From MFD04580-c1 sp963702995 (GTDB taxonomy: Bacteria; Planctomycetota; Phycisphaerae; Tepidisphaerales; Tepidisphaeraceae), in assembly GCA_963702995.1 (NCBI GenBank), contig OY969783.1, forward strand, positions 2,356,001 to 2,420,000: a stretch of DNA of 64,000 nucleotides. Direction: 5' to 3'. A program made the translations under genes and the position numbers. Of this stretch, positions 29,770 through 38,654 are shown piece by piece (position 1 is the stretch's first letter; every line of letters begins with the position of its first letter). Below the pieces are notes generated by a model. The model did not search any database and was not told the DNA's origin. It saw only the letters and a program-made list of their open reading frames with translations.

Positions 29770-32700
29770 ATGCCTTACAACTTCACCACCGTTGAGCGCA
29801 AATGGCAGCAGTACTGGCTGTCGAACAAGAGCTTCCGCGCTCTGGAGCCGGCCGAAGCCGGTGACATGCCCAAGTCGTACATCCTGGACATGTTCCCCTA
29901 CCCCAGCGGGTCGGGGCTCCACGTCGGCCACCCGGAGGGGTACACCGCAACCGATATCGTCTCGCGATACCTGCGAATGAAGGGGCATAACGTCCTGCAC
30001 CCGATTGGCTGGGATGCCTTCGGGCTGCCGGCCGAGCAGTACGCCATCAAGACCGGCCGCCATCCGCGACTGACGACCGAAGAGAACATCGCCAACTTCC
30101 GGCGTCAGATTCAGATGTTGGGCCTGAGCTATGACTGGGATCGTGAGGTCGATACCACCGACCCGACCTACTACAAGTGGACGCAATGGATTTTCCTGCA
30201 ACTGTTTAACAGCTATTTCGACCCCGTCGAACGCAAGGCCAAACCGATCGCCGACCTGATCCGTGAGCTGGAGAATGAGAACCTGATCGCGGCGCCGGAT
30301 GGGTCGATCCACCTGAACCCCAACCAGGAGGGGATGGAGGCGATCAGCGGCGATGTCCGGGTGACCTTCCTCGCATGGTCCACGCTGGCGGCCGAGCAGC
30401 GGCGCGACATCATTGACGGGCAGCGGCTCGCCTATACGGACGAGGTGCCCGTCAACTGGTGCCCTGGGCTGGGGACGGTGCTGGCAAATGAGGAGGTGAT
30501 CGACGGCAAGAGCGAAGTCGGCGGATTCCCCGTCGAGCGCCGCCCCATGCGCCAATGGATGCTGCGGATTACGGCGTATGCCGATCGGTTGGTTGAAGAC
30601 CTGGGCTTGTTGAACTGGCCCGAATCGCTGAAGGAGATGCAGCGGAACTGGATCGGCCGCAGCGTGGGCGCGGAGGTCGATTTTGAGATCTCCCTGCCCG
30701 AAGGCGCCCCGCCGGCCGGCAGCCCCGGCGGGCCGTCCGAAGGCGCCGACACGGCCGACGGCAGCGCCGAACCGGCCGTCACCGTGTTCACCACGCGGCC
30801 GGACACGCTCTACGGCGCCACCTACATGGTCCTGGCGCCCGAGCATCCACTGGTCGATCGCATCGCCGCCCCCGCCCAGCGCGACGCCATCACCGACTAT
30901 CGGGCGAAGCTGAAAGGCAAGAGCGACCGCGACCGCATGGAGGCGACCCGTGAGAAGACGGGCGTCTTCACCGGCGCCTATGCCGTCAACCCGGTCAACG
31001 ACGAGAAGATCCCCGTCTACATCGCCGACTACGTCCTGATGGGCTACGGGACCGGCGCGATCATGGCCGTCCCCGCCCACGATGAGCGCGACTTTGAGTT
31101 TGCCACCCAGTTCAACCTGCCGATCCGCGCCGTGGTGATGCCGCCGGACGACTGGCTGCGCGAGCAGGCGTATGCCAGCTTCCGCAAGTTCGCCGAGAGC
31201 GACCCGCGTATCGACGCGGCCGCCAAGGGAGACCCGGCCGTCGCCCGCGAAATCCGCGAATCGACCATCAAGTCGAGCATCGAGCGAATCGAATCAACCC
31301 CCGGTGCGCTCCAATCCCTGCGGGACGACTATGCCCGCCGGGCGGCCGCCTGGCCGGTGGCGTTCGGCGGCGAAGGGGTCGCCATCCATTCGGGCATCCT
31401 CGACGGGATGACCACGGCCCACGCCAAAACGCGGATCATCAATCACCTGGAAGAGCTGGGGGTCGGGCATCGGTCGGTGAACTACAAGCTGCGCGACTGG
31501 CTCTTCAGCCGCCAGCGCTACTGGGGCGAGCCTTTCCCCATCGTCCTGGACGCCGAGCAGAACCCAATCGCCCTGACGGAGTCGGAGCTGCCCCTGACGC
31601 TGCCCGAGATGGCCGATTTCAAGCCGACCGGCACCCCCGCCCCCCCGCTCTCCAAGGCGGCCGACTGGCTCCGCTACGAGCGCGACGGCAAGACCTACGC
31701 CCGCGAAACCAACACGATGCCGCAGTGGGCCGGCTCGTGCTGGTACTACCTGCGCTACATCGACCCGCAAAACCCCGACCGGTTTATCGACCGGGAGAAG
31801 GAAAAGTATTGGATGCCGGTGGACCTGTATGTCGGCGGTGTCGAGCATGCGGTGCTCCACCTGCTTTACTCGCGGTTCTGGCACAAGGTGTTGTTCGACC
31901 TGGGGCATGTCGCCTCGCCCGAGCCGTTCCAGCGGCTGGTGAACCAGGGGCTGATTTTAGGTGAGACGGAGATCCACGCCTTCCAGTCGGCATTGGGCGA
32001 CTGGGTAAGCCTGTCGGACGTGAAGGACCTCGACGAAGAAGCGAGCGAGGCCGGCGTGCGGATGGTGGCCACCCACCGGAAGACCGGCGAAAAGCTGACC
32101 GGCAAGCGCCTGGCCGAGGAGGAGGTGGAGAAGTCGGGCGAGGGGTATCGGCTGCGATCGAACCCCGCGATCCGGGCCGACGCGCGAAGCTTCAAGATGA
32201 GCAAGAGCCGCGGCAACGTGGTGAACCCCGACGCGATCGTCGGCGACTATGGGGCGGATACGTTCCGACTCTATGAGATGTACATGGGGCCCCTGGAGGC
32301 CCAGAAACCGTGGAACACGCGCGACATCGTCGGCATGAGCCGCTTTCTGAACAGCGTCTGGCGGAACCTGATCGGCGACGAGGAGAACAACAAGGTCGCC
32401 GTGATCGACGACAGCCCCATCCCTGATGCGATCGACCGGCAACTGCACCGAACGATCAAAAAGGTCGCCGAAGATATCGTCGCCCTGCGATTCAACACGG
32501 CGATCGCGGAACTGATCAAGCTCAACAACGAGATGAACGCGCTGAAGACCATCCCGCGGCCGCTGGCGGAGCGATTCATCCTGATGCTGGCCCCCTTCGC
32601 GCCGCACCTGGCCGAAGAGGTCTGGCAGCGGCTCGGCCACGATCAGTCGCTGGCGCGCCACCCCTGGCCGGCGTACGATGAGGCGAAGCTGGTCGAGACG

Positions 32701-32889
32701 TCGATCGAACTGCCCGTGCAGGTGAACGGCAAGCTCCGCGGCAAAGTCCGCGTGGCGGCCGACGCCGCGAAAGAGGAGATCCTCGACCAGGCCCGCCGCG
32801 CCGAAGGCGTACCGACCTGGGTCGAGGGGAAGACGATCAAGAAGGAGATCTACGTCCCCGGGAAACTGGTGAATTTCGTGGTGGCGTAA
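29770..32889 (+). CDS. leuS: leucyl-tRNA synthetase LeuS
   Basis: Class I synthetase that charges tRNA-Leu. At 1039 residues it is longer than the usual 820-880. The HIGH equivalent is HVGHPEGYTATD near residue 55 and KMSKS is in FKMSKSRGNVVNPDAI near residue 808. The editing domain is present (VFTTRPDTLYGATYMVLAPE; GYGTGAIMAVPAHDERDFEF). Extra length comes from an insertion before LAYTDEVPVNWCP (about residues 150-215), a Gly/Pro/Ala-rich loop before the editing domain (PEGAPPAGSPGGPSEGADT), a charged 80-residue insertion after NLPIRAVVMPPDDW, and an insertion before KMSKS. I recall similar insertions in other planctomycete LeuRS, so they are probably lineage features. Single uninterrupted frame. 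Confidence 0.97.
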   Translation: MPYNFTTVERKWQQYWLSNKSFRALEPAEAGDMPKSYILDMFPYPSGSGLHVGHPEGYTATDIVSRYLRMKGHNVLHPIGWDAFGLPAEQYAIKTGRHPRLTTEENIANFRRQIQMLGLSYDWDREVDTTDPTYYKWTQWIFLQLFNSYFDPVERKAKPIADLIRELENENLIAAPDGSIHLNPNQEGMEAISGDVRVTFLAWSTLAAEQRRDIIDGQRLAYTDEVPVNWCPGLGTVLANEEVIDGKSEVGGFPVERRPMRQWMLRITAYADRLVEDLGLLNWPESLKEMQRNWIGRSVGAEVDFEISLPEGAPPAGSPGGPSEGADTADGSAEPAVTVFTTRPDTLYGATYMVLAPEHPLVDRIAAPAQRDAITDYRAKLKGKSDRDRMEATREKTGVFTGAYAVNPVNDEKIPVYIADYVLMGYGTGAIMAVPAHDERDFEFATQFNLPIRAVVMPPDDWLREQAYASFRKFAESDPRIDAAAKGDPAVAREIRESTIKSSIERIESTPGALQSLRDDYARRAAAWPVAFGGEGVAIHSGILDGMTTAHAKTRIINHLEELGVGHRSVNYKLRDWLFSRQRYWGEPFPIVLDAEQNPIALTESELPLTLPEMADFKPTGTPAPPLSKAADWLRYERDGKTYARETNTMPQWAGSCWYYLRYIDPQNPDRFIDREKEKYWMPVDLYVGGVEHAVLHLLYSRFWHKVLFDLGHVASPEPFQRLVNQGLILGETEIHAFQSALGDWVSLSDVKDLDEEASEAGVRMVATHRKTGEKLTGKRLAEEEVEKSGEGYRLRSNPAIRADARSFKMSKSRGNVVNPDAIVGDYGADTFRLYEMYMGPLEAQKPWNTRDIVGMSRFLNSVWRNLIGDEENNKVAVIDDSPIPDAIDRQLHRTIKKVAEDIVALRFNTAIAELIKLNNEMNALKTIPRPLAERFILMLAPFAPHLAEEVWQRLGHDQSLARHPWPAYDEAKLVETSIELPVQVNGKLRGKVRVAADAAKEEILDQARRAEGVPTWVEGKTIKKEIYVPGKLVNFVVA

Positions 32890-32920
32890 TCGCCCGCGCA
32901 GGCCGCGAGACCGCTCCGAA

Positions 32921-33030
32921 CGAGCCGCGCCCGTAAGGAAGCGGGCCCGCCGCAGGTGGGCATCAGCCGCCGATTCACCAGATCAGTCGCCGAGTACGAC
33001 GACCGTCCGATTCCTGACGGGCGCGGCTCG
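32921..33030. repeat. REP-like palindromic unit, family 1
   Basis: Opens CGAGCCGCGCCCGTAAGGAA and closes CCTGACGGGCGCGGCTCG, which is the reverse complement of the opening with one change. The inner AGATCAGTCGCCGAGTACG is shared with the copies at 3529 and 26041. Confidence 0.7.
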
Positions 33031-33046
33031 TTCATGGCGCGTCCAG

Positions 33047-33262
33047 CGAGCCGCGACCGTGCGTGACAGACTGTCGAAAAACCCGAGGAACGCCGAAAAA
33101 TGCTTCGTTCTTCGCCCAAAAAAGGCGGTCATGAAGTCGCTGTCACCGGTTTTTCGACAGTCTGGTGAGGGAGCGGTCGGGCCGAGATAGCGCGGGGACG
33201 CCCGTTGGCCCCGCGGCCGGGCCGGGAGCGGTCAGAGACCGCTTCCTCACGGGCGCGGCTCG
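33047..33262. repeat. REP-like unit, family 1, interrupted by another element
   Basis: CGAGCCGCGACCGT at 33047-33060 and GAGGGAGCGGTCGGGCC from 33167 belong together in other copies but are separated here by a 98-bp inverted-repeat element. The unit closes with CTTCCTCACGGGCGCGGCTCG at 33262. With the previous unit it fills the 32890-33311 gap. Confidence 0.65.
33063..33168. mobile_element. small inverted-repeat element nested in a REP unit
   Basis: Terminal arms CAGACTGTCGAAAAACC (33067-33083) and GGTTTTTCGACAGTCTG (33148-33164) are perfect 17-base inverted repeats around a 64-base non-coding core. GTGA flanks both sides (33063-33066 and 33165-33168), a possible 4-bp target duplication. It splits a family-1 REP unit, so it arrived later. 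It looks like a MITE or the joined ends of a deleted insertion sequence. Confidence 0.7.
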
Positions 33263-33311
33263 CGGGTGGCAAACGCGACGGTCGCAGACGGTATTGGTAT
33301 GAGGTTCCGCC

Positions 33312-33881
33312 ATGGGAATGGAAATCGAAGCGAAGATGGCCCTGCCCGACTTCGGGCCTCTGCGCGAAGCGCTGGCCCGCGCTGGCGCCGAGCGGGTCGG
33401 GGCGGTTATTGAAACGAATCGTTTTTTTGACACCGCTGACGATGGCCTCCGGAGCGGCGACAAGGGCCTGCGGCTGCGGACCAATCGCGACATCGAAAGC
33501 GGCCGCGAGACGCACGTGATCACGTTCAAAGGCGCCAACCAGCCCGGCGCGTTCAAGAGCCGCGAAGAGACCGAAGTTACCGTCGACGATGCCGAGGCGG
33601 CCGCCAGCTTGTTCGAGAAGCTCGGCTTCGAGCGCAAGCTCTCCTTCCAAAAGCGCCGCGAGACGTGGAAGCAGGACGACTGCAAGGTCGAACTAGACGA
33701 GATCCCCTACCTCGGCAACTTCGTCGAAGTCGAAGGCCCCAGCGAGGCGGCCGTCGAAGCCGTACGCCGCAAGCTGGGCCTGTCCGACCTGCCCCCCATC
33801 CGCGGCAGCTACATCGGCATGCTCACCCGCCACCTGGAATCCGAAGGGAAGGCGACGGAGAACATTCGGTTCGAGGGGTGA
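33312..33881 (+). CDS. CYTH-domain protein (class IV adenylate cyclase / triphosphatase family)
   Basis: A 189-residue CYTH protein. The signature ExExK is EIEAKM at residues 4-9. It is followed by basic strands typical of the triphosphate tunnel (DKGLRLRTNRD, HVITFKGANQPGAFKSREET) and acidic metal-binding ends (KVELDEIPYLGNFVEVEGPS). Members hydrolyse or cyclise nucleoside or thiamine triphosphates. This layout, with SYIGMLTRHLE at the end, is closest to class IV adenylate cyclase-like CyaB proteins, but activity cannot be decided by eye. ATG 33312 has GAGG eight bases upstream. Confidence 0.85.
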   Translation: MGMEIEAKMALPDFGPLREALARAGAERVGAVIETNRFFDTADDGLRSGDKGLRLRTNRDIESGRETHVITFKGANQPGAFKSREETEVTVDDAEAAASLFEKLGFERKLSFQKRRETWKQDDCKVELDEIPYLGNFVEVEGPSEAAVEAVRRKLGLSDLPPIRGSYIGMLTRHLESEGKATENIRFEG

Positions 33882-33889
33882 GGTGCCCT

Positions 33890-33996
33890 GCCGTAGGGAC
33901 CGCACCGCGGCCCGCGCGCCACCCGTCCCACCTTCACGGCGGCACTGTTCGACTTTTTCGCATGCCCCGTGCGGACCGCGGTGCGGTCCCTACGGC
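33890..33996. repeat. GCCGTAGGGACCGCACC hairpin repeat
   Basis: Arms at 33890-33910 and 33976-33996 are perfect 21-base reverse complements (GCCGTAGGGACCGCACC... and ...GGTGCGGTCCCTACGGC). It lies between two convergent genes and could terminate both. The stop codon of the HD-domain gene (CTA at 33990-33992 on this strand) is inside the right arm. Confidence 0.8.
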
Positions 33997-35295
33997 TGAC
34001 CAACCGCATCTTCCGCAACCTGCCGCCACGCGGCCGCCACGTGCAGGCGGCGGAACATCAACTGCTTGCTTAACGCCAGGGTCAACGGCGACACCTCGCC
34101 GAAGGGCGTCAGGCGGCCGTCGGGGCGCTGGACCATGATCTCGGGCTCGCCTTCAGGACGGTGGCCGAAGCCTTCGTAGGGGGCGTCGGTCGGCTCGTCG
34201 TAGAACAGGTCATACGCGCTGTCGCCGCCGGCGCGGGTGACGGCCGCCTCCACCGCGGCGAGTGCCCGGCGGGCGGCCGCATCTTCCGGGGCGACGCCGT
34301 CGGGCGCCGGCGCCAGGTGCGTCAGGTCGATCGTCTTGAAGACCTTCCGGTAAAGCAACCCGCGGCAGAGGTTCGCCAGGGGGACGTCGTCGGCCGATGC
34401 CCAGAGCTTGAAGCAGTGGAGCACCGAGATGTCGTCCAGGCTGGTGAATTCCGGAATGGTCATCCGCTGGCCGGTCAGGGCCTTGAAGACGACATCCTCG
34501 CGCGGCGGCCACGGGAGGCGGCCCTGGATCAGCAGCCGCCGGTGCGCGCTGAAGGGCCAGCTTGACCATCCCCTCGGCGCTGCGGACGACCTTGTGGAAG
34601 TAGACATTCCGGTACATGTGGTAGCGCGACTGGAGGTAGGCCTCTACGGCGCTGACGCCCTTCCACGTTACAGCGAGGCGGCCGCTGTCGGGGTCGATCG
34701 TCAGGGCGTGCAGGAGCCAGGTGAGGTCATAGTCGCCGTAGCCACTGCCGGTCATCAGGTTGTCGCGGAGCAGGTAGTCGAGCCGGTCGGCGTCGAGCTG
34801 GCTGGCGAGGATATCGCTGAAGAAGGCTTGATCGGGCTGGCCGCGGAGGAAGGCCTGGACCTTTTCGGGCATGAGCTTGTCGTGCTCGAAGAGGATGCGG
34901 TGGACTTCGCTCTCGGGGCTCATCACCACGCGCTGGGTGAGCAGCTCGTGGCGGATGCCGCTCACGCGCTCAAAGACGTGGCTGAACGGACCATGCCCCA
35001 GGTCGTGCAGCAGCGCCGACGCGAGGCAGACGGCCTCTGATTCTTCGTCGATCGGGAAGGAGCGGCGGAGCTGGTCGAGCATTTTGCGAGCCGTCTCCAT
35101 GACGCCCAGGCTGTGGCTGTAGCGGGAATGGTCGGCACTGGGGTAGGCGAAGCTGGCCATGCCGAGCTGGCGGATGCGGCGAAGGCGTTGGAACTCGGCG
35201 GCATTGAGGAGGCGGAAAAGGAGCGCATCGACCGGCCGCTCCAGGCGAAAGGCGATCACGTCGTGGACGGGGTCTCGGATGATCTTTTCTGGCAT
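33990..35295 (-). CDS. HD-domain phosphohydrolase (YdhJ/COG1078 type), one frameshift
   Basis: From ATG 35295: IIRDPVHDVIAFRLERPVDA, then LRRIRQLGMASFAYPSADHS and RYSHSLGVMETARKML, giving the first metal His. LASALLHDLGHGPFSHVFE holds the HD pair, and LDADRLDYLLRDNLMTGSGY the distal Asp. This is the dNTPase/SAMHD1-like family of cytoplasmic phosphohydrolases (COG1078). Near 34543-34549 a base is missing in an alternating GC run and the frame moves into HRRLLIQGRLPWPPREDVVF, then continues to the C-terminus. The last codons and stop lie in a repeat arm, so the original C-terminus may have been slightly different. Confidence 0.85.
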
Positions 35296-35526
35296 AAGCG
35301 TCGCGCTACTGCGACCCTATGTATAGCCGCGCGACTGGGCGGGGAGAAATTCGACCGAAGCGGCGCCCGATGGCTTTCAAAACAGGCCCGGAGCGACATG
35401 ACGAATTTTTAAGCGTAGAACGCTTCGTCGATCAAGCGATGATATCGTCCGGGGGCGGCCGATTGGCGATCCGGCCTCACCGAGGGGCGTGGCTTGTGTC
35501 TGCTACGATGGATGGAGACCCCTTTC

Positions 35527-35973
35527 ATGTCTGAACGCACGTACTTACGGGCCCTTATCGTCCCGCTCGGCTCGGTTGCGGCGGCCGCGGCCTGCCTGCT
35601 CGCCCCGGCCTCGGCCGGCCCGAGGACGGCGACGCTCGTGACCCGCAGCCCGACCGCCGATGGGGAGCGGAACCGATCGCTCTCGTCGGCGGCCGCTCCG
35701 TCGAAGGACAAGGGCGGCGCGCACAAGACAACCTCCGTTTCCATCGAAAGCCATCGCTTCAAACCGGACAGCGTCGATGTCCAGGCGGGCGATAGCGTCG
35801 AGTGGACGAATAACGACGACTCGGACCACACCGTCACCGCCGCCGACAGCTCGTTCGATTCCGGCAAGCTTGGGACAGGGAAGGTGTACAAGCATAAGTT
35901 CGACACCGCCGGCCGCTTCTCGTACGCCTGCGATCGACATCCCAGGGAAAAAGGCGTGGTGATCGTTCATTAG
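35527..35973 (+). CDS. exported cupredoxin-like protein
   Basis: A 148-residue protein starting at ATG 35527 with GGAG nine bases upstream. Residues about 1-32 are a signal peptide (ALIVPLGSVAAAAACLLAPASA). The cupredoxin domain follows: VSIESHRFKPDSVDVQAGDS, EWTNNDDSDHTVTA with the first His ligand, and FSYACDRHPREKGVVIVH with Cys and second His. In plastocyanin-like proteins the fourth ligand is a Met a few residues after this His; here the position is filled by Arg/Glu/Lys, so the site would be type-1 with a different axial group or non-functional in electron transfer. No redox partner is adjacent. Confidence 0.82.
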   Translation: MSERTYLRALIVPLGSVAAAAACLLAPASAGPRTATLVTRSPTADGERNRSLSSAAAPSKDKGGAHKTTSVSIESHRFKPDSVDVQAGDSVEWTNNDDSDHTVTAADSSFDSGKLGTGKVYKHKFDTAGRFSYACDRHPREKGVVIVH

Positions 35974-36049
35974 GCACTGTTTCAAATCACACCGCCGCAG
36001 AACGCAACGGTGCAACTGAAATGGTCCCGTTTTCGGTTCCGGATGAAAT

Positions 36050-36157
36050 CCCTCACCCTAACCCTCTCCCATGGTTACATGTGAGAGGGGACAGAAACGT
36101 CCACTCGGCCTCTTCCTCCCTCGCCCATGTACCCATGGGAGAGGGTCGGGGTGAGGG
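36050..36157. repeat. CCCTCACCCTAACCCTCTCCC hairpin repeat
   Basis: The left arm starts CCCTCACCCTAACCCTCTCC and CATGG follows; the right arm ends CCATGGGAGAGGGTC and GGGGTGAGGG. The pair forms an imperfect long hairpin in the 35974-36360 gap. No gene is seen in that gap. Confidence 0.65.
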
Positions 36158-36360
36158 CGTTTTTTCTGTGTTCCGCGGTCCGATAAGAACCGGGCATTTT
36201 CGGCTCGTTTCACGGTCGATCTGTCCGCCCCTTCCGCCCCCGCGCAATCCTGTCGGTGACTCCCTGATTGATCGGCGATCTGCCGATGAAAAAAGGAACA
36301 CGCCCTCGCCGGCGGAATGCCCTGGGGCAACGTCGGGCGAGGGGCGACAGGAACCCACCC

Positions 36361-37784
36361 ATGTCCGATAACGCCAAGCCCCGCCTGCTGATCCTCGATG
36401 AGGATCGCATCATCCTTCAGTCCCTCGCGCAGTTCCTCCGCCGCGAGGGGTATGAGGTGCGGACGCAGGATTCGGTTGATGAGGCGATGGCCCTGCTGGA
36501 ATCGTGGCGGGCGCAGCTCCTGCTGGTGGACATCAGCATCCCCGGCGTCCGGGCGGCCGAGTTCCTTCGCGATATCCGCCGCCGCTTCCCGCACGTGGTC
36601 ATCGTCGTGATCACCGGGTACGGTTCGATCGAAGGGGCTGTCGAAGCGACCAAGATGGGGGCGTTCGATTACCTGACCAAGCCGATCGTTGACGAAGAAA
36701 TCCGCGTCGTCGTCGAGAAAGCGGCCCGGCAGCAGTCGCTCCTGTTCGAGAACGAGTCGCTCAAGCAGCAGCTTGACCTGCGCTTCGGGCTGGAGAACGT
36801 CGTCGGCCACGACCACAAGATGCTCAAAATCTTCGACCTGATCGACGCCGTCGCCGACAGCCGCTCGACGGTGCTGATGGGGGGCGAAAGCGGCACCGGG
36901 AAGAGCCTTCTCGCCCGGGCGATCCATCACCGATCCCCCCGCCGGGACAAGCCGTTCATTGAGGTAAGCTGCGGCTCGCTCCCGGAGACGCTGCTGGAGT
37001 CGGAGTTGTTCGGCCATGTTCGGGCGCGTTCACCGGCGCGATCTCCGACAAGCCCGGCCGCTTCCTGGCTGCCGATGGCGGCACGCTTTTTCTTGATGAG
37101 ATCAATTCAGCCTCCCCGGCGATGCAGGTGAAACTGCTCCGCATGCTCCAGGAGCGGACGTTCGAGCCCGTCGGCAGCACCGAGACGCGCACCGTGGACG
37201 TTCGCGTCGTCCTGGCCACCAACGTGGACCTGGCGAAGATGGTCGCCGATCGCTCCTTCCGCCAGGACCTCTATTACCGGGTCAACGTGGTGAACATCCG
37301 CGTGCCTCCGCTGCGGGAGCGGCTGGGGGACATCACGCTGCTGGCGACCCACTTCCTGCGCCGCTTCACGAAAGACATGGGCCGCGAGATCCTCGGCTTT
37401 ACTGAAGCGGCGATGGGCGCGATGCGGCGCTATGGGTGGCCGGGGAATGTTCGCGAGCTGGAGAACGCCGTCGAGCGGGCGGTCGTCCTCTGCCGCCGCC
37501 CGCAGATCGACGTCGAAGACCTGCCCGAAACGCTCCAAACCGACGGCGCGCCCGGGCCATCGGCGTCGCCGGTCTTGCGGTATGGCGACGACGCCGACGT
37601 GATCTGCGAGCGGGCGATGCCCCTTCACGTGGCCCTGGAGGGCCCCGAGCGGCGGATCATCGAACAGGCGCTGAAGCGCAACGCCTACAACCGCCAGGCA
37701 ACGGCCGCCGAGCTGGATATCAACCGCACGACGCTCTACAAGAAAATGCGCAAGTATCGACTGGATGTGGGCGAGTCGAATTGA
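36361..37784 (+). CDS. NtrC-family sigma-54-dependent response regulator (one frameshift)
   Basis: The receiver domain (residues 1-120) has the acidic pair in LLILDEDRII, the phosphorylated Asp in LLLVDISIPG, Thr in VVITGYGS and Lys in YLTKPI. The AAA+ domain has Walker A GESGTGKS, the sigma-54 contact loop GAFTGA, Walker B GGTLFLDEI and the arginine-finger region FRQDLYYRVNVVNIRVPPLR. The C-terminus is a Fis-type helix-turn-helix (ERRIIEQALKRNAYNRQATA). A G is missing from the GGG at 37019-37024, exactly before GAFTGA. It should activate sigma-54 promoters in response to a sensor kinase, but no kinase gene is adjacent. Confidence 0.9.
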
Positions 37785-37849
37785 TCGCATCCTCAGGGAT
37801 CGCGTAGAGCGCGTCGCGCCACGCGTTCGCTGCGGCCGCGTGACCCGAC

Positions 37850-37939
37850 GTAGCAGGCACACTCCATGTGCCGTCCGCCCGCGCTCCGCGACGTTACAGC
37901 TTGAGTGTCGGCGGACGGAAACTGGAATGTGCCTGCTAC
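37850..37939. repeat. GTAGCAGGCACAC repeat, degenerate hairpin
   Basis: The left arm GTAGCAGGCACACTCC ATGTGCCGT starts at 37850, and a mutated right arm GGAATGTGCCTGCTAC ends at 37939. Same family as 14750-14827. Confidence 0.7.
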
Positions 37940-37975
37940 TCAAGCGGCCGCATTCCCACAGGCGGTTGCGCGCCG

Positions 37976-38290
37976 CTACACCCCAAGCTCCGCAATGCAC
38001 TCCCGCCGCGGCGCGAGGGTCGCCGGCAAGGCCCACTCGGGCCTCAGGTAGAACCCCGGAAGCACAAGCGACTTGATCCGACCCTCCCTGAGTTCGAGCC
38101 GGCGGAACGGGCCGCCGTCGCTCCGCCCGTAAGGTTCCACGCGGCCGGCGAGGCGGCCCACGACCCAGTATTCGCGGAGGCCGGCCTTCTCGTACTCAAG
38201 GTACTTCTCGCGCCAGTCCCGGACGACGCTGTCGGATGAGACGATCTCGACAATCAGGTCAGGGGCTCCCTCGCACCCGGATGCGGCCGC
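37976..38290 (-). pseudogene. Uma2-family (DUF820) endonuclease fragment
   Basis: On the minus strand: CEGAPDLIVEIVSSDSVVRD, WREKYLEYEKAGLREYWVVG, then GRVEPYGRSDGGPFRRLELR and a normal C-terminus. PDLIVEIVS and YEKAGLREYWVV are the core strands of Uma2 proteins, a PD-(D/E)XK-like family expanded in planctomycetes and cyanobacteria. The N-terminal half is missing and an in-frame TGA lies just before CEGAP. The stretch 38291-38428 has no recognisable coding content. Confidence 0.7.
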
Positions 38291-38428
38291 TCATCGCCCT
38301 GGCCATCGCCCAAGGGCGATTTGGGCTGTGTGGCTGTCCGGGATGAGTTGGAAACCCGCGTCATGTGAGCCAGTAGCTTATCGCGCTGGTGGTCCTCTGG
38401 CTTTGGAATTTTCGGGCCGGCGGGCGCC

Positions 38429-38642
38429 TAACACTACGGCGCTATTTGGTCACTGGAGCACGAGAAGAACGTCGGAATCCGACGCACGAAGTCCGAAGGA
38501 ATGGTAAATCGGAAAGAAGAAACCCGATTCAAGCGAGAGCATCGATTTCCGCTTTGCCTTTGTTTGGGGTTCCTTGAGATTTCGTGCTTCGGATTTCTGC
38601 TTCGGGAAGGCTTGATCGCCGAATCAGCGCTGTAGTGCTAAA
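38429..38642 (+). mobile_element. MITE-like element, copy 2 (about 214 bp)
   Basis: TAACACTACGGCGCT on the left and AGCGCTGTAGTGCTAA on the right, with the same inner GAAGGAATGGTAAATCGG and TTTCGTGCTTCGGATTT blocks as copy 1 (15033-15245), in the same orientation. It ends 12 bases before the ATG of ribE, so it occupies the normal promoter and leader position. Confidence 0.75.
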
Positions 38643-38654
38643 CTGCACGACGAT

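Noticed and set aside
33063..33168. tRNA or small RNA gene because of its stem structure
   Set aside because: Only the terminal arms pair; there is no cloverleaf, no CCA end and no GTTCRANNC box. An inserted inverted-repeat element explains it better.
38429..38654. FMN riboswitch upstream of ribE
   Set aside because: The region is a copy of the MITE-like element and lacks the conserved FMN-aptamer sequences such as the AGGATAT and GGGTGAAATTCCC-like blocks.
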